Assembly: GCF_014898055.3 (NCBI RefSeq)
Contig: NW_023604295.1
Location: forward strand, 72,132,301-72,196,300
DNA from: Talpa occidentalis
Lineage: Eukaryota; Chordata; Mammalia; Eulipotyphla; Talpidae
Direction: 5' to 3'
DNA: 64,000 nt
Shown: positions 59,431-64,000 of the stretch, in pieces
Layout: the number at the start of each line of letters is the position of its first letter
Numbering within the stretch: position 1 is the stretch's first letter
The notes under the pieces: model-generated
Database searches by the model: none
What the model was told of the DNA's origin: nothing
Seen by the model: only the letters and a program-made list of their open reading frames with translations
Made by a program: the position numbers and the translations under genes

Positions 59431-59604
59431 TATATCCTAATCCTTTGTAGAGCTTGAGGGTTGTATTGGTCTATTTTTAACTAGGAGCTGCTTCCATATT
59501 TTTTTAAATTTTTATTCTTCATATCAAATATATGGATAGTATTCTTTGCTAAATTAAATTTTTCACAAATTCAAAATGCATATATTGATCTCCCCAAAGA
59601 AAAT

Positions 59605-59675
59605 AATACATATATATGTGTATATATACATATATGTGTGTATACATATGTATATATATCTCACACACATATGTT
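59605..59675. repeat. (TA)n/(TG)n microsatellite
   Basis: Mixed tatatg/tgtata units, imperfect. Confidence 0.88.
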
Positions 59676-59966
59676 TTAAAAATAAAAATCTATGAGAAAC
59701 TCATAAATAGGCCAATGCAAAATAGACTTTAAATCATGTGGGCATTTTGATAACAGTTGATTCTGTTAGCAATGCATAAAAATGCATAGAAAAGATCATG
59801 AAAAAAGCACTTGAGTGTAAACTGCCCTTAACCCAGTTAAAAATTCTGATATAACTTAAATGATTATATATATAATTACTGATTACAAAATCCTGAATAA
59901 AAGTGTGAATTCATCACGAGTTAGAAAATTTTAATATTCATATGCTAAACTACAAAACCCAAAATT

Positions 59967-60002
59967 AATCATGGAAGGAATACTTGATTTCCTTCCATGA
60001 TT
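59967..60002. repeat. Perfect inverted repeat, 14-bp arms, 8-nt loop
   Basis: Arms aatcatggaaggaa (59967-59980) and ttccttccatgatt (59989-60002). Confidence 0.96.
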
Positions 60003-60235
60003 TGCTTTCAGACCAATGCCAAAATGAATGAAGAGAAAAAAGAATGTTCGGAGAAAGAAACTCTGTCAATAGTAAGTTAGTGAATAAGTTGTACACATTA
60101 TCAGTCATACTCTCTTGGGTCCAACTGAATCATAAAAACTGCATTTTGCTGCCATAGAACTTAAGAAATGTAGTTGTCAGCTGTGTTTTTCCTAAGCTTA
60201 AAATGAGGGGGGTAGTGACTAGAATCTATTATTTA

Positions 60236-60302
60236 GACAGAAGGAAAGAGAGAAGGGGGGGAAAAAGGAGGGGCAGGAGAGGAGGGAGGAGAGAGAAAAG
60301 AT
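60236..60302. repeat. Purine-only tract (GGA-rich)
   Basis: About 65 bp of nearly uninterrupted A and G with several G-runs. Confidence 0.85.
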
Positions 60303-60504
60303 AAGGATGATAGCAGGTGGAGATGGCATTTTTCATAATTAGATTTTCTTGTTATAAGATTAAACTGTGCACTAGCTATACATTTTGATTTAAGGCATTA
60401 TTATCATGCTTTTGGTGAAACAGACAGGGCAACTCCTTTAAAGTGAGTTTTACACACTTAAAGAAAGGCAACTTAATGATACTGCCTGATTTGTCAAACA
60501 GTTG

Positions 60505-60640
60505 ATTTGGGTTTTGATCATAGTTTGTCCTCTTTGAATCTATAAACGTCTATTTATTCATGATTTAAACTTCATTTTCCACCTTCATAAAATGACAGAC
60601 TGTATCAAATAATTACCACAATATTCTTTTAGGGTTTAAA
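60505..60640 (+). repeat. Possible MIR fragment
   Basis: gatttgggttttgatcatag and ttaaacttcattttccacct then tcataaaatgacaga recall MIR, but decayed. Confidence 0.35.
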
Positions 60641-62832
60641 TTATGTGATTCTAAGCCTTAACTCTTTATAAATATACAGTTGACGGTAATATGGCACTAA
60701 TTTAAATTCAATTAAATCTTTGAATATTTTGAGATTTATTAATACATATTACAGATAAACATGACTTATTTTCTTTTCTGTTGTATTTGGTGAAAACAAA
60801 CATCATATTAAACCTAAACAGTCTCTATTTATATCAACTATATTCTAAAACTTTTCTATTTGTTGTTTGCTGAAGATAGAAATCAACTTCTTGCTCTAAG
60901 AATGTAAAGGCATTTTCTTTCAGCGTAGAATTATAACTTTCATTAGTATTTCATAGTTGTTTTTTCTTTTGTCTTATAGTTTCTAAAAAGCTATGCTGCT
61001 TTCATCTTAGTTAAGAAATTGTATATAAGGGTAACTAAACATTATGTCTTAGTTTCTCTTCCTTTATATTTCTCTTATTGCCATATTGGATCAGTCTTAT
61101 ATTGAATCACAGTATATTTCAATTGAAATAGTTGCAATTTATTTCCAAACTGGTACTTTTTACTTTTTGTCTTTTAATTTCATGTATAGTTTTAACTATT
61201 GTAATCAGTCCCCATAGATGAAATTATATTATAAAATAAAATATACAATTGCATAGATTTTCAGTAAAATGATTTCTTAGAAAACAAAAATTGAACAATC
61301 AATATTTCATTCTTTCAGGAAATATTTGTCATAATAGAAATGTACCTTATTTTCTGTTTTTTAAAATGAGTTGTATTAGATGTTTTTAGTAAACATGCAG
61401 TGTTTGAATATTAATACAAGTGTGTTTCCTTTTCAAAAACATCTTGACTATGTGCTGTCAATTTTTTATATGTTAAATACCAAATCATCAAATGGAATTT
61501 CAATTATTTAATCATAATATTCATTTTATTAAAAACTGATAGTAAATGTCCAATTTAAGATAACAGCAATCAGAGAATTATGGCAAATTTATAATTCTTT
61601 CTAATCTTACTATATATTTTTGGAGATTTTTTCATTAATAATCCTGCAGAATCTCGGCTTCCTTAGGCGGTATCATCACTGAAAGGACATAACAAAGGAG
61701 AAGACTATTGAATGTGCATTGTTTTTCTTTTCTGCCATTCACCTTATTCTTCAGCACATGAAATCATTAAAACATCATTTACATTTCCCAATTCAAATGC
61801 AAATTGTATGTTGGACATATGGTATGATAGCAAATTTGGCAGTCAGTACAGAAATGGAGTGTTACGGATTTCAGCTCAAGTACCTGATTTTATGTGGAAG
61901 GTCAAATGATATTATATTACATTTTCTCAAAACAAGTAGATAATTTTGATTACTAAAATCAAATCAGGGATGCTTCTCGAAAGGAGAATACATAAAGTTT
62001 ATGTAAATTTCTTCCCTCTTCATAAAATTGGAAAGCATTTCTTTCATATTTAAAATGCAAATAATTGTGCATTTTTAGCTACCAATTTGATTTTAGTACT
62101 CCTTTTAGAAGCTTAAAGTATATTTTACAAATTCTTGTTAGGAAAATATATTTCCAATATTAAATTGAAGATTGAAGGGTGGTTAATTTCTGACAAATTA
62201 ACCAATGCCATGTTTTGTTTTAAGCTAAAAAAATTAATGTAAATGGCCTAAACTCACCAAGCAAAAGGCAAATAGCTGGTTGGATCTGAAACAAAGCCCA
62301 ATTTAACACAAATTTACAACTGATCCTTTATCAAAATATTACAGCAAAATTCTAATTCTCGGAATTTCTATGAGTGTATTCCACCCCGCTCCCTCTGCCA
62401 CCACCATGTGTAGATGATTTGGAAGAAATAATCTTCCAGTGTTAATGTAAATACCTATAAAATGTATAAATATAATTCTGAAGGAACCCCTAGTGGAGAT
62501 TTCTGAACTGATCATTCAAAATATACATGCTGCTTTAGCTTCTTTGATAACTAGAAAAATTAGATACAGTAGTAATCTAACAATGATAATAACAGCAGTG
62601 ATAACAACAATAAAATTATAATAGGTTAAACTTGTTGTGAGGATCTGTGATTAGAAACCTTGGACGATGAAGTAAAAGTAGTGAGATGGCAACAGTAAAT
62701 AACAAGACTAAAAGGGTTTGGTTTATAGAGAATTAGAGATGCATTGGCTGTCATATTAACATAAATGTTCCTTTTGTTTATTTTTCTAGTGTGCAGCTAT
62801 GAAACTATTCAAATTGTTTCTTACTTTTTTTT

Positions 62833-63102
62833 AAAGATTTATTTATTTATGCATACAAGAGCTGGAGTATAGGCCAGAGGTGTCAAGGGGTGAGAGGATT
62901 CACCAGTGTCAGAGTGGGGGACAGAACAGGCAGATTGACTGAAATACATTGTTGAGGGGGGCAGCGGGTGAGTAAGGAGAGGTCTGCTGTGCCATGGCCA
63001 TGTGGGTTTCTCCCGGCTGGCCAAGGAATCAAACTTGTGCTGCAGTGGCTGCGGACAGTGTCATAGCCTGCATCTTAACCTCTTGCACCACCAGGGAGGC
63101 CC
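62833..63102 (-). mobile_element. tRNA-derived SINE, group B
   Basis: TSD tgtttcttactttttt at 62815-62830 and from 63103, perfect over 16 bp. Contains a small duplication (gccatg gccatg) near 62992-63003. Confidence 0.97.
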
Positions 63103-63120
63103 TGTTTCTTACTTTTTTTT

Positions 63121-63846
63121 TTTAACTAAATACTTCATTTGAATGGCAATAAAAAAAGAAAAGTGTAAGATATGAAAATTGAATGTTAAAAATATTTTGA
63201 AGAATGGGAATTTTGCCTCTCATGCAAGGGGACAAGAATTAGAGTTCAGATGATTTCAAAGGACTGAGCCCAAGAAAATGTAATAGGTTGTCATATAGAA
63301 ATGCTCTAGTAATGCATCTTATAAGCAAAATGAATTAAACAAAACCTTAATGACACTGTAAGCTCTCAGCTCTAGCTCTTCCCATGATTGGAGTAAGGTG
63401 ATCACACCCCATTCTTCATCTAGTAGAAAGGTGAAAGTTCTCAGGAAAATATGACATCAACTACAAACATTTTGAACACGATCTATAGTATTTACTTTCT
63501 GTTTGTAAGCATACCTAAGAGATAAAATTTGCAGTTAGTGACTTGATTAATCTTCACAAAGACAAAAATAGAGAAAAACTTGGAGAGAAAAAACATAATA
63601 CAGACATGTTCAGTATAAAACATATAAGAAGTTGGAGAATGTGTATTAGCATAATAAATAAAGGTACTAATTACTTAAAGAAAACTTTCAGATTACACAC
63701 GCACACCTAAATTATTCATATGCCCCATGAAAGAGACACATTTAAAATCAGGACACATGAATTATCAAAGTAATGGGCAGAACTAATATAATATGAAACC
63801 ATAATTCAATGAAAGTTGGTACAGCTATTTGCATGTTAACTAAGCA
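63121..63846. other. Unique DNA
   Basis: AT-rich, nothing recognised. Confidence 0.5.
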
Positions 63847-63847
63847 T

Positions 63848-64000
63848 ATTTTATTTTTTTTAATAAATTTTATTTTTATATTCCCCATACAATTGCAACC
63901 CCCCCATTCTGATCCCAATCCCTCCCCTCCCGCCCCCCACCCCCCAAAAGTGTCTCTGTTTCATAGTTTTTTGTTGATTCTGATTTTCACTTTCTTATAG
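63848..64000 (-). mobile_element. Young L1 3' end, cut by window end
   Basis: Tail T-run, then ttttatattccccatacaa-type 3' UTR and the C-rich tract (about 63900-63945). Continues beyond the window, so its length is unknown. Confidence 0.93.

Larger units (their letters stand above)
58907..62814. other. 3.9 kb of unique DNA with old MIR pieces, no gene
   Basis: Contains MIR at 59200-59430, possible MIR at 60505-60640, a TA/TG microsatellite, a 14-bp-arm inverted repeat and a purine tract. The overlapping open stretches at 61712-61943 have no recognised domain. Confidence 0.5.

Overview
This 64-kb window is gene-free, AT-rich mammalian DNA. I found no protein-coding gene of the host, no rRNA or true tRNA gene, no CRISPR array and no operon-like organisation. 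Short open stretches are common because of base composition, and most fall inside retrotransposons. The eukaryotic assignment rests on LINE-1 (L1) remnants with recognisable ORF2 protein, at least 33 copies of one tRNA-derived SINE family with poly(A) tails and target-site duplications (TSDs), ancient MIR- and L2-like fragments, and typical microsatellites. The SINE head (A box near tggcgcagcggttgagcgc, B box ggttcgatcc) is not the primate Alu, rodent B1/B2, carnivore CAN or ruminant BOV type. A laurasiatherian, perhaps a bat, is my best guess, but I cannot prove it without a library search.

Layout. 0-10 kb: a dense L1 block on the minus strand (an ancient ORF2 at about 4.3-5.5 kb joined to an opposite-strand 3' end, then a half-LINE-like element at 7.3-9.76 kb), cut by four SINEs, young L1 3' ends and a composite insertion. 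10-14.6 kb: mostly unique, with homeodomain-motif-rich patches. 14.6-18.6 kb: a SINE cluster, including three back-to-back copies. 18.6-22 kb: unique, with a recursive-splice-like motif. 22-26.4 kb: SINEs, a MIR and a 381-bp open stretch that looks like a conserved element. 26.4-27.3 kb: the best-preserved young L1, with a 17-bp TSD and an apparent 3' transduction. 27.3-32.4 kb: SINE-free, with two open stretches and a good splice acceptor on the minus strand. 32.4-37.4 kb: an ancient L1 split by a SINE and a young L1, more SINEs, and a perfect 16-bp-arm hairpin. 37.4-40.6 kb: unique. 40.6-43.3 kb: ancient minus-strand L1 ORF2 carrying three SINE insertions. 43-46 kb: SINEs and a MIR. 46.1-52.1 kb: the longest SINE-free interval. 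52-64 kb: unique DNA with scattered SINEs, MIRs and a young L1 running off the end.

There is no gene system here. The main content is a record of retrotransposition. The SINE copies fall into at least three groups: A (ends ...gcttgtataaataaataaatctt), B (ends ...ttcttgtatgcataaataaatcttt) and C (A-like head, ends ...ctcttgtataaaaataaataaatctt). A subgroup, A2, adds an internal insertion and a shared 3' extension. The strand bias of SINEs (24 minus, 9 plus) and of L1s (mostly minus) would fit an intron of a large plus-strand gene, but this is inference.
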